Source: Natronosporangium sp035305625
GTDB lineage: Bacteria; Actinomycetota; Actinomycetes; Mycobacteriales; Micromonosporaceae
Assembly: GCA_963809545.1 (NCBI GenBank)
Contig: CAWEKD010000007.1
Span: 124,001 to 188,000 of the forward strand
Direction: 5' to 3'
Length of the DNA stretch: 64,000 nucleotides
The notes below the pieces were generated by a model that did no database searches, was not told the DNA's origin, and was given only the letters and a program-made list of their open reading frames with translations. The first letter of the stretch is position 1, and every line of letters starts with the position of its first letter. Positions 24,923 through 33,701 of the stretch are shown piece after piece. A program made the position numbers and the translations under genes.

Positions 24923-25645
24923 GTGACCGCCGATCTCCGCTCTCAGGACCCTGACGCCGCCGCGATCCCGTTGTGGGACAGCGCCTATCGGCCCGATGTG
25001 ATCGGTGACCAGGGCAACCTGTGGGGCGACCCACCGGTGCCCTACGCCGAGACCGCCGCGCGGCTGTTCGCCGCCCATGACGCCAAGGTCATCATGGACC
25101 TCCCCTGCGGCGATGGCCGGAACCTGCCCCCGCTGGCGGCCGGCGCTCCGATCCTGCTCGCCGGCGACACCTCTCTCAACGGCATGCGGATCGCCGAGCA
25201 GGTCGCCCTCCGGGCCGGGATCCGGGATCAGGTGGTATTCACGGAAACCAACGTGTTTGCCACCGGCCTGCTCGACAACTCGTTGGACGGCATTTTCTGC
25301 TGGGATCTCCTGGGGCACCTCACCAATCCGGAGGATGCGCTCCGGGAAATGTACCGAGTCCTCCGACCGGGTGGCCATATCGTGGCGAATATGTGGACGA
25401 TGAATGACTGCCAAGTGTCCGATCCGAACATCAAGGAGATCGGCCCCAAGGAATACATCGACCACTTCGACTTCTACTGCCGGTTCTACGACCGGGAGGA
25501 CCTGGACGCGCTCCTGGACGCGGTCGCGATGCCGGCCAAACTGATCGAGGTCCAGAGCTGGTGGGAACCGCCGCACGCCGGTTACCGCGACTACGAGCAT
25601 GAGCACGAGAGCTTGATCTTCACCATCCAGAAGCCGGCGGCTTGA
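24923..25645 (+). CDS. Class I SAM-dependent methyltransferase
   Basis: 240 residues from GTG 24923, with GGAGG five bases upstream (ATG 24887 is less well placed). Rossmann SAM-binding motif I is VIMDLPCGDGRNLPPLA, followed by an acidic residue in LLAGDTSLNGMR, DGIFCWDLLGHL (motif IV) and YRVLRPGGHIVANMW (post-motif). It opens the rightward arm of the cluster. The substrate is not evident. Given the hydrazinoacetate genes next to it, N-methylation of a hydrazine nitrogen, as needed for negamycin-type 1-methylhydrazinoacetate, is a reasonable inference. Methylation of an amino group elsewhere in the product is also possible. Confidence 0.82.
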   Translation: MTADLRSQDPDAAAIPLWDSAYRPDVIGDQGNLWGDPPVPYAETAARLFAAHDAKVIMDLPCGDGRNLPPLAAGAPILLAGDTSLNGMRIAEQVALRAGIRDQVVFTETNVFATGLLDNSLDGIFCWDLLGHLTNPEDALREMYRVLRPGGHIVANMWTMNDCQVSDPNIKEIGPKEYIDHFDFYCRFYDREDLDALLDAVAMPAKLIEVQSWWEPPHAGYRDYEHEHESLIFTIQKPAA

Positions 25646-25669
25646 CTCGGGACACGCTCGGGACCTGCG

Positions 25670-26707
25670 GTGCGGTACCTGCGGAGACCTCGGCCGGCAG
25701 CGGTAGCGGCGCCGGACGGATCGAGAGTGGGGGTCGGGTACGCCCCGGCCCACCACGGGGAACTGTTGCAGGGAGTGTTCGAGGACGAGCACGGCCGGCT
25801 CCGTCGAGCCTTGGTCACCCTGCCGATGCCGGAGCGGGGCAGTCGGGCTGTGTTCTACCCATGCCAGCACCACTGGGGGATCGTCGGTACCCCCGAGCTG
25901 ATCAAGGTGCGCCGGGCAGCCCTCCTCACCCTGCGGGAATTGGCGACCCACCCCGCCCCGGCCAAGGGCGGTCAGATCGAGATCACGAGCGATGTCCCGC
26001 ACGGACTGGGCATGGGATCGTCCACCAGTGACGTCACCGCCACCATCCGCGCGGTCGCGGACTACCACGGGGTGCGGTTACCCCGAGAGGTGGAGGGACG
26101 GCTGGCGGTCCGGGCCGAGTGCGCATCGGACTCCATCATGATCGACGATCGGGTGGTCCTGTTCGCCCACCGCGACGGGGTGGTGTTGGAGGAGCTCGGA
26201 TACCGACTGCCGCCGCTGCTGGTGGTGGGCTGCAACACCCAGCCGGGTGATCGGGTGGACACGCTGCGATTCCGTCCGGCGGAGTACCACCCGGACGAGG
26301 TGGCGGCGTTCCGGGTGCTGCGGGCCGGTATCCGCCGGGCCATCGCCACCGGCGACGTGACCTTGTTGGGGAAGGTGGCCACCGCCAGTGCGCGGATCAA
26401 TCAACGCTTCCTCCCCAAACCAGTCCTGGACGACCTCCTGGCGATCGGGCGGCGGCTCGGCGCTGCCGGGGTGCAGGTGGCCCACAGCGGCACCGTGGCG
26501 GGCTTGATCTTCGATGCCCGCCGCCCGGACCGGCAGGAGGTGGTCGCCGCCTGCCGTGAGGCGCTGACCGGCCTCGGGCTTCCGATCACCGCCGTGATCC
26601 GACTCGACCCCGACGCCTCGACCGACTGGTCCACCAGCGGCGCTTCAACCGCATCCGATCACTCACCGCGCCGGACCCCGGCGGACCCTCGGGAGGTGGC
26701 GGCGTGA
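25670..26707 (+). CDS. GHMP kinase, threonine-kinase-like
   Basis: 345 residues from GTG 25670; a later GTG near residue 20 (VGVGYAPAHHGEL) is also possible. N-terminal APAHHGELLQGVFED and the ATP motif PHGLGMGSSTSDVTATIRAV place it in the GHMP superfamily. It resembles the PduX/L-threonine kinase branch, which phosphorylates threonine. The following two genes match the cysteine-synthase-like and argininosuccinate-lyase-like partners that turn O-phosphothreonine into 2,3-diaminobutyrate in friulimicin-type clusters. Predicted role: ATP-dependent phosphorylation of threonine. Homoserine or serine as substrate cannot be excluded. Its stop overlaps the start of the next gene. Confidence 0.78.
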   Translation: MRYLRRPRPAAVAAPDGSRVGVGYAPAHHGELLQGVFEDEHGRLRRALVTLPMPERGSRAVFYPCQHHWGIVGTPELIKVRRAALLTLRELATHPAPAKGGQIEITSDVPHGLGMGSSTSDVTATIRAVADYHGVRLPREVEGRLAVRAECASDSIMIDDRVVLFAHRDGVVLEELGYRLPPLLVVGCNTQPGDRVDTLRFRPAEYHPDEVAAFRVLRAGIRRAIATGDVTLLGKVATASARINQRFLPKPVLDDLLAIGRRLGAAGVQVAHSGTVAGLIFDARRPDRQEVVAACREALTGLGLPITAVIRLDPDASTDWSTSGASTASDHSPRRTPADPREVAA

Positions 26708-27774
26708 TGAGCCTCCGGGAAGGTTATGTGGAGGCGACCGATGCCTATCAGCTTCCCCGGCTGATCCGGTTGGCCCCCAACCTGTACGCGGCCTGCTTCA
26801 CGCTGATGAAGATGGTCCCGGCCCGCTACATCCTGCGCCGCGCAGAGCAGGAGGGGCGGTTGGGACCAGACACAGTGATCATCGAGACCACCTCGGGCAC
26901 ATTCGGGCTGGCGCTGGCGATGCAGGCGGTGCACATGCGCCGTCGACTGATCCTGGTCAGCGACCCGGTGATCGATGACCGGCTGTACCGACGCCTGGTC
27001 GACCTCGGGGCCACCGTGGAGCGGGTCCCGCCCGAGGCCGGTGCGGTCCCCGGCGGCTTCCAGGCGGCCCGGCTGGCCCGACTGGCCGAGATCCGGGCCG
27101 AGCTGCCGGAGAGCTTCTGCCCCGAGCAGTACACCAACCCCGACAACCCCCGCTCGTACGCCCTCGTGGCCGAACTACTGGTAGAGACGCTGGGCCAAAT
27201 CGATTGCGTGGTGGGCCCGGTCGGTTCCGGTGGCTCCATGTGCGGCACCGTCACCAACCTCCGCTCGGTCCTACCGGACTGTCAGGCGATCGGGGTGGAC
27301 ACCTTCGGCAGCATCCTGTTCGGCCAGCCGGACGGCCCTCGGGAACTTCGCGGCCTCGGGATGAGCATGTTCCCCCGCAACCTCGACCATCGGGTGTTCG
27401 ACGACGTGCACTGGTGCTCGGCCACCGCCGCCTACCGCGCCACCCGCCAACTGCACCAGCGGCACGGACTGTTCATGGGCCCCACCAGCGGCGCGGCCTA
27501 CCTGGTCGGCCGGTGGTGGGCGCAGGAAAACCCGGGCGCGCTGACGGTGGTGATGATGCCGGACGAAGGCTACCGCTACCAGGACACCGTCTACCACGAC
27601 CAGTGGCTGACCGACCGCGGCCACCTGCCGTTCACGCTGCCGGAGCGGCCCACCGAGGTGGAGCACCCCATCCCGGTCGACAGCGGATGGGCGTGCATGC
27701 GGTGGGGGCGACGCTCCTACCAGGAGGTCATGGGCACCTCCCCCGCCCTGGTGACCGGCGAGGCCGGGGCATGA
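26704..27774 (+). CDS. Cysteine-synthase-like PLP-dependent beta-replacement enzyme
   Basis: 356 residues from GTG 26704 (ATG 26707 is equally likely), overlapping the kinase stop. It is fold type II: a substrate-binding TTSGTFGLALAMQAV segment, GPVGSGGSMCGTVTN as the PLP phosphate loop, and the C-terminal GPTSGAAYLVGRWWAQ. The usual PLP lysine should lie near LMKMVPARYILRR; the exact residue is not certain. In the diaminobutyrate route this enzyme class exchanges the phosphate of O-phosphothreonine for the amine of aspartate, giving an N-succinyl-like adduct for the lyase. It could alternatively attach a hydrazine nucleophile, which would also fit this cluster. Confidence 0.8.
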   Translation: MMSLREGYVEATDAYQLPRLIRLAPNLYAACFTLMKMVPARYILRRAEQEGRLGPDTVIIETTSGTFGLALAMQAVHMRRRLILVSDPVIDDRLYRRLVDLGATVERVPPEAGAVPGGFQAARLARLAEIRAELPESFCPEQYTNPDNPRSYALVAELLVETLGQIDCVVGPVGSGGSMCGTVTNLRSVLPDCQAIGVDTFGSILFGQPDGPRELRGLGMSMFPRNLDHRVFDDVHWCSATAAYRATRQLHQRHGLFMGPTSGAAYLVGRWWAQENPGALTVVMMPDEGYRYQDTVYHDQWLTDRGHLPFTLPERPTEVEHPIPVDSGWACMRWGRRSYQEVMGTSPALVTGEAGA

Positions 27775-29255
27775 GCGGCGTTCCTCACGACCGCAGCGCC
27801 GCCACCGGTCGGATCGTGGGGCAGCTCGGTCCTCGGACCCAGCGCGTGGTCTATGGCGAGTTCTCCCCCGCCAGCCTGGCCGCGGAACTGCCCGCGATGC
27901 TGCAGGTGGACCGGGCGCACGTGGTGATGCTGGCGGAGCGGGGGCTGATCCCCGCCGACGCGGCCCGGGCGCTGCTGACGTGCATGGCGGAGCTCGCCCG
28001 CCAGGAATTCCGGCCGCTGCACGGCCGCCCGGCCCCCCGCGGGCTCTACCTGATGTACGAGGGCTACCTGATCGAACAGCTCGGCCCGGAGATCGGGGGC
28101 GTGCTGCACTCCGGTCGGTCGCGCAACGACCTGAAGGCCACCCTCACCGCGCTCACCGCCCGGCAGCGGGTGCTCGAACTGGTGGAGCAGACGGTCCGGC
28201 TGGAGGCGGTGCTGCTGTCCCGGGCCCGGGCGTACCGATCGGTGGTGATGCCGGTCTACACCCACTTCCAGGCGGCCATGCCGGTCACCTACGGCTACTA
28301 CCTGCTGGGCGTGGCCCGCGCGGTCAGCCGAGAGCTGGACGCGTTGATCGCCGCCGCCGCCGGGCTGCGGGTCTGCCCGCTGGGGGCGGGCGCGGTCGCC
28401 GGCACCGATCTACCGATCGACCCGGCCCGTACCGCGGCCCTGCTCGGGTTCGACGCTCCGGTGGAGCATGCGCTGGACACGGTGGCCAGCCGGGACAGCC
28501 TGCTCCGGTTGGCGGCGGCCGCCGCGGGACTGACGGTGGTGTTGAGCCGGCTCGCCACCGACCTGCAACTGTGGAGCACCACCGAGTTCGGGTTCGTGTG
28601 GTTCCCGGACCGACTGGTCGGTGGCAGCTCCGCCATGCCCCAGAAGCGGAACGCGTTCCTCCTCGAGCACGTCAAGGCCAAGGCGGGGCAGGCGGTGGGC
28701 GCGTGGACCGCCGCCGCCAGCACCATGGCCACCACCCCGTTCACCAACACCATCGAGGTCGGTACCGAGGCCACCGACCGGATCTGGCCGGCGTTGACCG
28801 CCGCCGAACAGTCGGTGCTACTCAGCCAGGTACTCGTCAGCGGCGCCCGCCCCCAGCCGGAGCGGATGCACGACCGGGCCGCCACCGGGTTCACCGCCGC
28901 CACCGCGATCGCCAACCGGTTGGTCCGGCAGGGGGTGCCGTTCCGGACCGCCCACCGGCAGGTGGGTGAGGCGGTGCGGAAGGCCGTGGCGGCCGGCTCC
29001 TCCTCCCTCATCGAGCACGGCCCACCGCAGTGGCGGCACCTGCTGGCCGGGGCCGGGGACGACCTGCCCACGCTGGTGGATGAGCACCGGTACGGCGGCG
29101 GGCCGGGCGCGATCGATCCGCTGTGGAGCACCGGCTGCGACCGCTGGCAGGCGCACCGGCGCTGGGTGGGGCAATGGCGGGAGTCGCTGGCGGCCGCGGA
29201 TGCGGCGCTGGCGACCGCGGTGGAGAAACTGCTGGCCGACGGAGGGGGACGGTGA
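27771..29255 (+). CDS. Argininosuccinate-lyase-family enzyme
   Basis: 494 residues from ATG 27771, four-base overlap with the PLP gene. Fumarase/aspartase superfamily signature GGSSAMPQKRNAFLLEHVK (GSSxMPxKxN) is at about residue 285; the catalytic His region is VYTHFQAAMPVTYG, and the early GGVLHSGRSRNDLKAT matches the argininosuccinate lyase subfamily. No argininosuccinate synthase (argG) is adjacent, so arginine biosynthesis is unlikely. In the diaminobutyrate trio this lyase eliminates fumarate from the aspartate adduct to leave the free second amine. Next to hydrazine genes, cleavage of a different succinyl-type adduct is an alternative. Confidence 0.82.
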   Translation: MSGVPHDRSAATGRIVGQLGPRTQRVVYGEFSPASLAAELPAMLQVDRAHVVMLAERGLIPADAARALLTCMAELARQEFRPLHGRPAPRGLYLMYEGYLIEQLGPEIGGVLHSGRSRNDLKATLTALTARQRVLELVEQTVRLEAVLLSRARAYRSVVMPVYTHFQAAMPVTYGYYLLGVARAVSRELDALIAAAAGLRVCPLGAGAVAGTDLPIDPARTAALLGFDAPVEHALDTVASRDSLLRLAAAAAGLTVVLSRLATDLQLWSTTEFGFVWFPDRLVGGSSAMPQKRNAFLLEHVKAKAGQAVGAWTAAASTMATTPFTNTIEVGTEATDRIWPALTAAEQSVLLSQVLVSGARPQPERMHDRAATGFTAATAIANRLVRQGVPFRTAHRQVGEAVRKAVAAGSSSLIEHGPPQWRHLLAGAGDDLPTLVDEHRYGGGPGAIDPLWSTGCDRWQAHRRWVGQWRESLAAADAALATAVEKLLADGGGR

Positions 29256-29262
29256 GCCGCGC

Positions 29263-30492
29263 ATGAGCTGGTTCGTGCTGGTGGAGAGCAACACCACCGG
29301 GTCCGGACGGCTGTTCTGTGCCCGAGCCCGGGAGTTCGGGCTCACCCCGGTGGTGCTGGCCCGGGATCCCCAGCGCTACCCCTACCTGGCCACCGACCGC
29401 ATCGACACCCGGGTCGTGGACACCACCGACCCGGCCGCGGTGCGGGCGGCGGTGGCGGCGCTGCCTGGGCCGATCGCCGGGATCACCAGCAGCTCCGAGT
29501 ACTTCATCGCTACCGCCGCCGAACTGGCCCGGGCGCTCGACCTGCCCCACCCGGACCCGGCGGCGATCCGGGAGTGCCGCGACAAGTCCCGCCAGCGGCA
29601 GTTACTGCAGGCGGCCGGGGTGCCGAGCGCCGCCTCCCAGGCCGCGCGCACGGTCGCCGATGCGGTGGCCGCCGCCGACCGCATCGGCTATCCGGTGGTG
29701 GTCAAACCCGTCGCCGGCTCCGGTTCGGTCGCCACCCGCCGATGCGGCCACCCCGATGAGGTGGCCCAGGCAGCGGCCACGGTGCTGACCGCCGACCCGG
29801 CGGCCCTCGGCTTGCCGCCGCAGGAGGCGGTGCTGGTCGAGGAGTACCTCACCGGCACCGAGTACTCCGTGGAGACCTTCGACGACGAGGTCGTCGGCAT
29901 CACCCGCAAGTACCTCGGCCCCGAGCCGTACTTCATCGAAGTGGGACATGACTTCCCCGCCCCCCTGTCCCCGGGCGACCGGCAGGCGGTGGCCGACACC
30001 GCGGTGGCGGCGCTGCGGGCGCTCGGGCTGGGCTGGGGACCGGCCCATGTGGAGCTGCGGCTGACGCCGACCGGGCCGCGCATTGTGGAGGTCAATCCCC
30101 GCCTCGCCGGCGGCATGATCCCCCGGGTGGTGACGGAGGCCATCGGGGTGGACCTGATCCGGCTGACCGTGGCCCGGGCGGCGGGGCGCCCCGAGAAACC
30201 CGCCCCCGTCCGGGAGCAGGCCGCCTCGATCCGCTTCCTCGTGGCGGCGCACGCCGGCCGGCTGGTGGAGGTCGCCGGGGTGGCGGCGGCCCGGGCGGTG
30301 CCCGGGGTGGTGCACGTGGAGATCACCCGCCCGCCGGGTAGCGCGCTGGTGCTGCGCCACTCCTTCCAGGACCGGCTCGGGTACGTCATCGCCACCGGCC
30401 GCGATCACCGGGAGGCGGCGGCCGCGGCCGACGCGGGGCGGGAGGCGCTGACCGTCCGGATCACACCGGCCGAGCAAGGAGGTGCGGAATGA
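29263..30492 (+). CDS. ATP-grasp ligase (c)
   Basis: 409 residues from ATG 29263, seven bases after the lyase stop. Three-domain ATP-grasp: N-terminal MSWFVLVESNTTGSG and VVLARDPQRYPYL, then the ATP site YPVVVKPVAGSGSVATRRC, VLVEEYLTGTEYSVETF and the metal-binding GPAHVELRLTPTGPRIVEVN followed by PRLAGGMIP. It belongs with L-amino-acid ligases and carboxylate-amine ligases. Predicted reaction: ATP-dependent peptide or hydrazide bond formation during assembly of the cluster product. It overlaps the following flavoprotein gene by four bases. Confidence 0.85.
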   Translation: MSWFVLVESNTTGSGRLFCARAREFGLTPVVLARDPQRYPYLATDRIDTRVVDTTDPAAVRAAVAALPGPIAGITSSSEYFIATAAELARALDLPHPDPAAIRECRDKSRQRQLLQAAGVPSAASQAARTVADAVAAADRIGYPVVVKPVAGSGSVATRRCGHPDEVAQAAATVLTADPAALGLPPQEAVLVEEYLTGTEYSVETFDDEVVGITRKYLGPEPYFIEVGHDFPAPLSPGDRQAVADTAVAALRALGLGWGPAHVELRLTPTGPRIVEVNPRLAGGMIPRVVTEAIGVDLIRLTVARAAGRPEKPAPVREQAASIRFLVAAHAGRLVEVAGVAAARAVPGVVHVEITRPPGSALVLRHSFQDRLGYVIATGRDHREAAAAADAGREALTVRITPAEQGGAE

Positions 30493-32326
30493 GCCGCGGG
30501 TGGACGGTGGCGGTGATCGGGCTCGGTTCGCGGGGCCTGAGCGTAGTGGAACGGATCGTCACCCTCGCTGATCAGGCCGGGGCGGCGTACGGACCGATCC
30601 AGGTGGAGCTGATCGACCCGCGCGGGGACGGGGCCGGGATCCACACCACCGATCAGCCGGACTACCTGCTGCTCAACACCACCGCCTCACAGGTGTCGAT
30701 GTTCCCCGACGCGGCCACGGTGGGCGACGCCGCCGGTGCCCCCGGTCCCAGCCTGTACGAGTGGGTGACCGCGCGTGGGCTGCGGATCGCCCCCGACGGC
30801 TTCACCGTCGGCACCGAGGGTCGGCCGGTGCGCCCCACCGACTTCCTCCCGCGGCGGGTGCTGGGCGAATATCTTGGTTGGTTCCTCACCGAGCTCCAGC
30901 GCCGTTGCCCCGCCCACGTGCAGCTCCGGCTGCACCGGGCCGAGGCGGTGGACCTGGCGGACGGGCCGGATGGCCGGATGCGGGTACGGTTGGCCACCGG
31001 CGCGGAGTTCCCGGTCGACTACGCGTTCCTGACCACCGGCTACACCGACAACCGCCCCTCCACCCCCGGCCCCGGCGGGCACCGGCGGATCGACGCGCCG
31101 TACCCGCTGCCCGCGCAACTGGCCCGGGTGGCCCCCGGGGAGACGGTGGCGATCGGCGGGTTTGGGCTGTCCGCGATGGACATCATGTCCACCCTGACGG
31201 TGGGGCGCGGAGGACGGTTCATCCATAACGGTGATGAATGCCAATACCTGCCCAGTGGGCGGGAACCCGGATGCTGTTCTACTCCCGCTCCGGCCTACCC
31301 TGCCGGGCCCGGCCCGCGGTGGCCCGGTTCGACCACCGGTACGACCCGGTGGTATTCACCCCGGCCGCGATCGACGCGCTCCGGGCCCAGCGCGGCCCGC
31401 TGGACTTCACCGCCGACGTGCTCCCCCTGGTGCTGGCCGAGATGCGGGTGGCCTACCGCCGGTGCGAGCTCCGGCACGCGGACCCGGCCGCGGCGCAGCG
31501 GCTGGAGCAGGCGCTGGCGACCGCCGCCGACCTCGCCGAGGTGACGGCGCTGCTCGACCAGCTGGATCACCAGCGGGGCCGGTTCGACGCGCTGGCCGCG
31601 TTCGAAGGGGCGGCCGGGATGCTCTGCGCGGACCGGTCCGCGTACCAGAAGTGGCTGATCGAAGTCGTCAAGGCCGACCTGGTCGAGGGGCGGCGCGGCC
31701 TGACCAGCAGCCCGGTCAAGGCCGCCCTGGACGTGCTGCGGGCGCTGCGGGACACCTTCCGGCACGCCGTGGACTACGGCGGGCTGACCACCGCCTCGTT
31801 GGACGACTTCCACGCCCGGATCGTGCCGATGCTGAACCGCGCCGTGGTCGGACCACAGTACGAACGGCATGTGGAGCTGCTGACCCTGCTGGCCGACGGG
31901 ATCGCCGAGGCGCCGTTCGGGCCCGCGCCCGAGGTGCGGTGGGAGGCGGCGTCCGAACGGTGGCTGATCAGCTCCACCCGGTTGGACACCCCCTACCACA
32001 CCGAAGTGGACTGGCTGTGCGTAGCGAACCTGTCCCTGCCGTCGGTGGCGGACTCGGCCAGCCCGCTGCTGGCCGGCCTGCACCGGCGCGGCTGGATCCG
32101 CCCCTTCCGGCCGGACAACCCCCACCTGCCCGGCCTGGACATCGACTCGGCGCACCACCCGGTGCGGGCCGATGGCACACCGGAGTCACGGCTGTGGGTG
32201 CTGGGGCCGCTGTGTGAAGGCGCGACCTACTACACCAATCTGGTGCCCTCCCCCGGGGTGTTCTCCCGACCGATCCACGACGCCCACCGGTGCGTGGCGG
32301 CGATGTTCGCCCAGGCCACCGCCTGA
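30489..32326 (+). CDS. FAD/NAD(P)-binding protein (NAD_binding_9 family), frameshifted
   Basis: The two halves read in different frames. N-terminal part 30489-31270: VAVIGLGSRGLSVVERI (dinucleotide fold), the family element DGAGIHTTDQPDYLLLNTTA, and RRVLGEYLGWFL. C-terminal part from about 31268 to 32326: MLFYSRSGLPCRARPAV and onward to HRCVAAMFAQATA. The change falls at GGGCGGGAACCCGG (31260-31270), where the family has GREPR-MLFYSRSG; adding one C to the CCC run (31266-31268) restores a 612-residue protein, the normal size. So one base is missing. Whether this is a sequence error or a real mutation is open. Family members are oxidoreductases of unknown substrate. A terminator follows. Confidence 0.72.
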
Positions 32327-32351
32327 CCCGTAAGGCCACCGCGCTCGACTT

Positions 32352-32390
32352 CGGCCTGCCCCGGAGCAGGCACCACTCCGGGGCGGGCCG
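32352..32390. terminator. Bidirectional terminator between flavoprotein and ATP-grasp gene
   Basis: Fifteen-base arms CGGCCTGCCCCGGAG (32352-32366) and CTCCGGGGCGGGCCG (32376-32390), with one G-U pair, and an outer GCGCTC/GAGCGC extension (32341-32346, 32392-32397). It sits between genes that converge at 32326 and 32402. Confidence 0.6.
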
Positions 32391-32401
32391 AGAGCGCGGG
32401 C

Positions 32402-33692
32402 CTACTCCTCCGGTCGGACCGTGACCTTGAGCAGAGAGACCGCGTGCTGCGCGTTGCTCAGCGCCGCCTGCGGGGTGTCCCCCGCCGCGGTCACCAGGGT
32501 CACCCGGTCGGCCGAACCGGTGAGCCCATGCACCCGGCTGCCCACCGGGAGGGTGGCGGCGGTACGCACCCCGGGCACCTGCTCCGCGTCGGTGATCCCA
32601 TCCACCGCCGCCACCACGCCGGGGGTGTCGGCCACTGAGGTCCAGGCGGCGGCGTACCGGGTGGCGCGCTCCGGTGGGGTGATGGTGAGCGCACTACCCT
32701 GCATCATCGCGTAGAACTCCCCCACCACGTCGTAGTCCCAGGCCATCAGGACCAATTCGATGATGCCGTCCCCAGCCATCCGGCCGGCGCACTCGATGAA
32801 GTACGGCACTCCCTCTCGGACCATCCACTCGCAGTGGACGAATCCGTAGTTCATGCCGACCGCCTGCACCACCCGCTCGGTGTCGGCCAACAGCCGGGCG
32901 GTCAACGCGTCGTCGATGTCGGCCGGATGCAGATGCCCCTGCTCCACCGGGCGTACCCCCGGGTCAGAGGTACTTGCGGGTCACCGCGCCGAACGCGGAC
33001 CGGCCCGCCTCCACCATCATCTCCACGCTGTACTCGTCACCGTGGATGTACTCTTCGGCCAGCATCTGGAGGGGCATCGGCCGGTCCGGCACAAACACGC
33101 CCTCGTCCTGCCGCAGGCAGGCGTGCCAGACCGCGGCCACGTCGTCGCCTGGATGCACCACCTGGGTGCCCAGGGAACCCTGCCGGTTGGCCGGTTTGAG
33201 CACCACCGGCCCGCCTACCTCGGTGAGGAACTGCTGGAGCTGGTCGGGGCCGGTGACCGCCACCGAGCGTGGGTTGGCGATCCCGGCCGCCGCGGTGATC
33301 GCGCGCTGCCGGGCCTTGTCGCGCAGCGCCAACGCCGCCCCGTATCCGGCCCCGCGGACCCCGTACCGCTCGGCCAGCCGGGCGGCGAACGGCACCCCGT
33401 ACTCAATGATCGGCACCACTGCCCGCGGCTGTAGATCCCGGTAGCGGTGGTAAAAGCAGTCCGCCCCGTACGCGGGGTCCTCGTCTGCCCGCAGGTACTC
33501 CCACTCGATCAGCTCCCGCAGGGTGGGCGAGTCCGCGGTCAGCGCGTACGCGTTCCGTTTCCGGAGCACATCCGGCTCGTCCACGAAAATCAACGACCGC
33601 TCGGGCAGGTAGGTGGACAAGGTGGCCAGCACCGCGCCCGAGTACCCGATCAGGATGATCGGCCCGCCCGCTTCGAATCGGTGGTCTGCCAT
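32402..33692 (-). CDS. ATP-grasp ligase (d), frameshifted
   Basis: The N-terminal half is 33692-32964 (ATG with GAGGAGA): IILIGYSGAVLATL, VVLKPANRQGSLGTQVV (ATP lysine and loop), MLAEEYIHGDEYSVEMM, ending at KYL. The C-terminal half continues in another frame from about 32960 to 32402: VEQGHLHPADIDD, NYGFVHCEWMVREGVPYFIE, AGRMAGDGIIELVL. The join matches the related gene at 29263, where KYL-GPEPYFIEVGHDFPA has the same spacing; removing one base near AAGTACCTCTGACCC (32960-32972) gives 429 residues, a normal length. A stop-creating insertion or a sequence error is therefore likely. If intact, it is a carboxylate-amine ligase of the cluster. Confidence 0.72.
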
Positions 33693-33701
33693 GGCTTCTC
33701 C

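Noticed and set aside
27771..29255. Arginine biosynthesis argH, or nitrosuccinate lyase (CreD-type)
   Set aside because: No argG or other arg genes nearby, and no CreE-like aspartate N-oxygenase; kinase and PLP neighbours point to a diaminobutyrate-type route.
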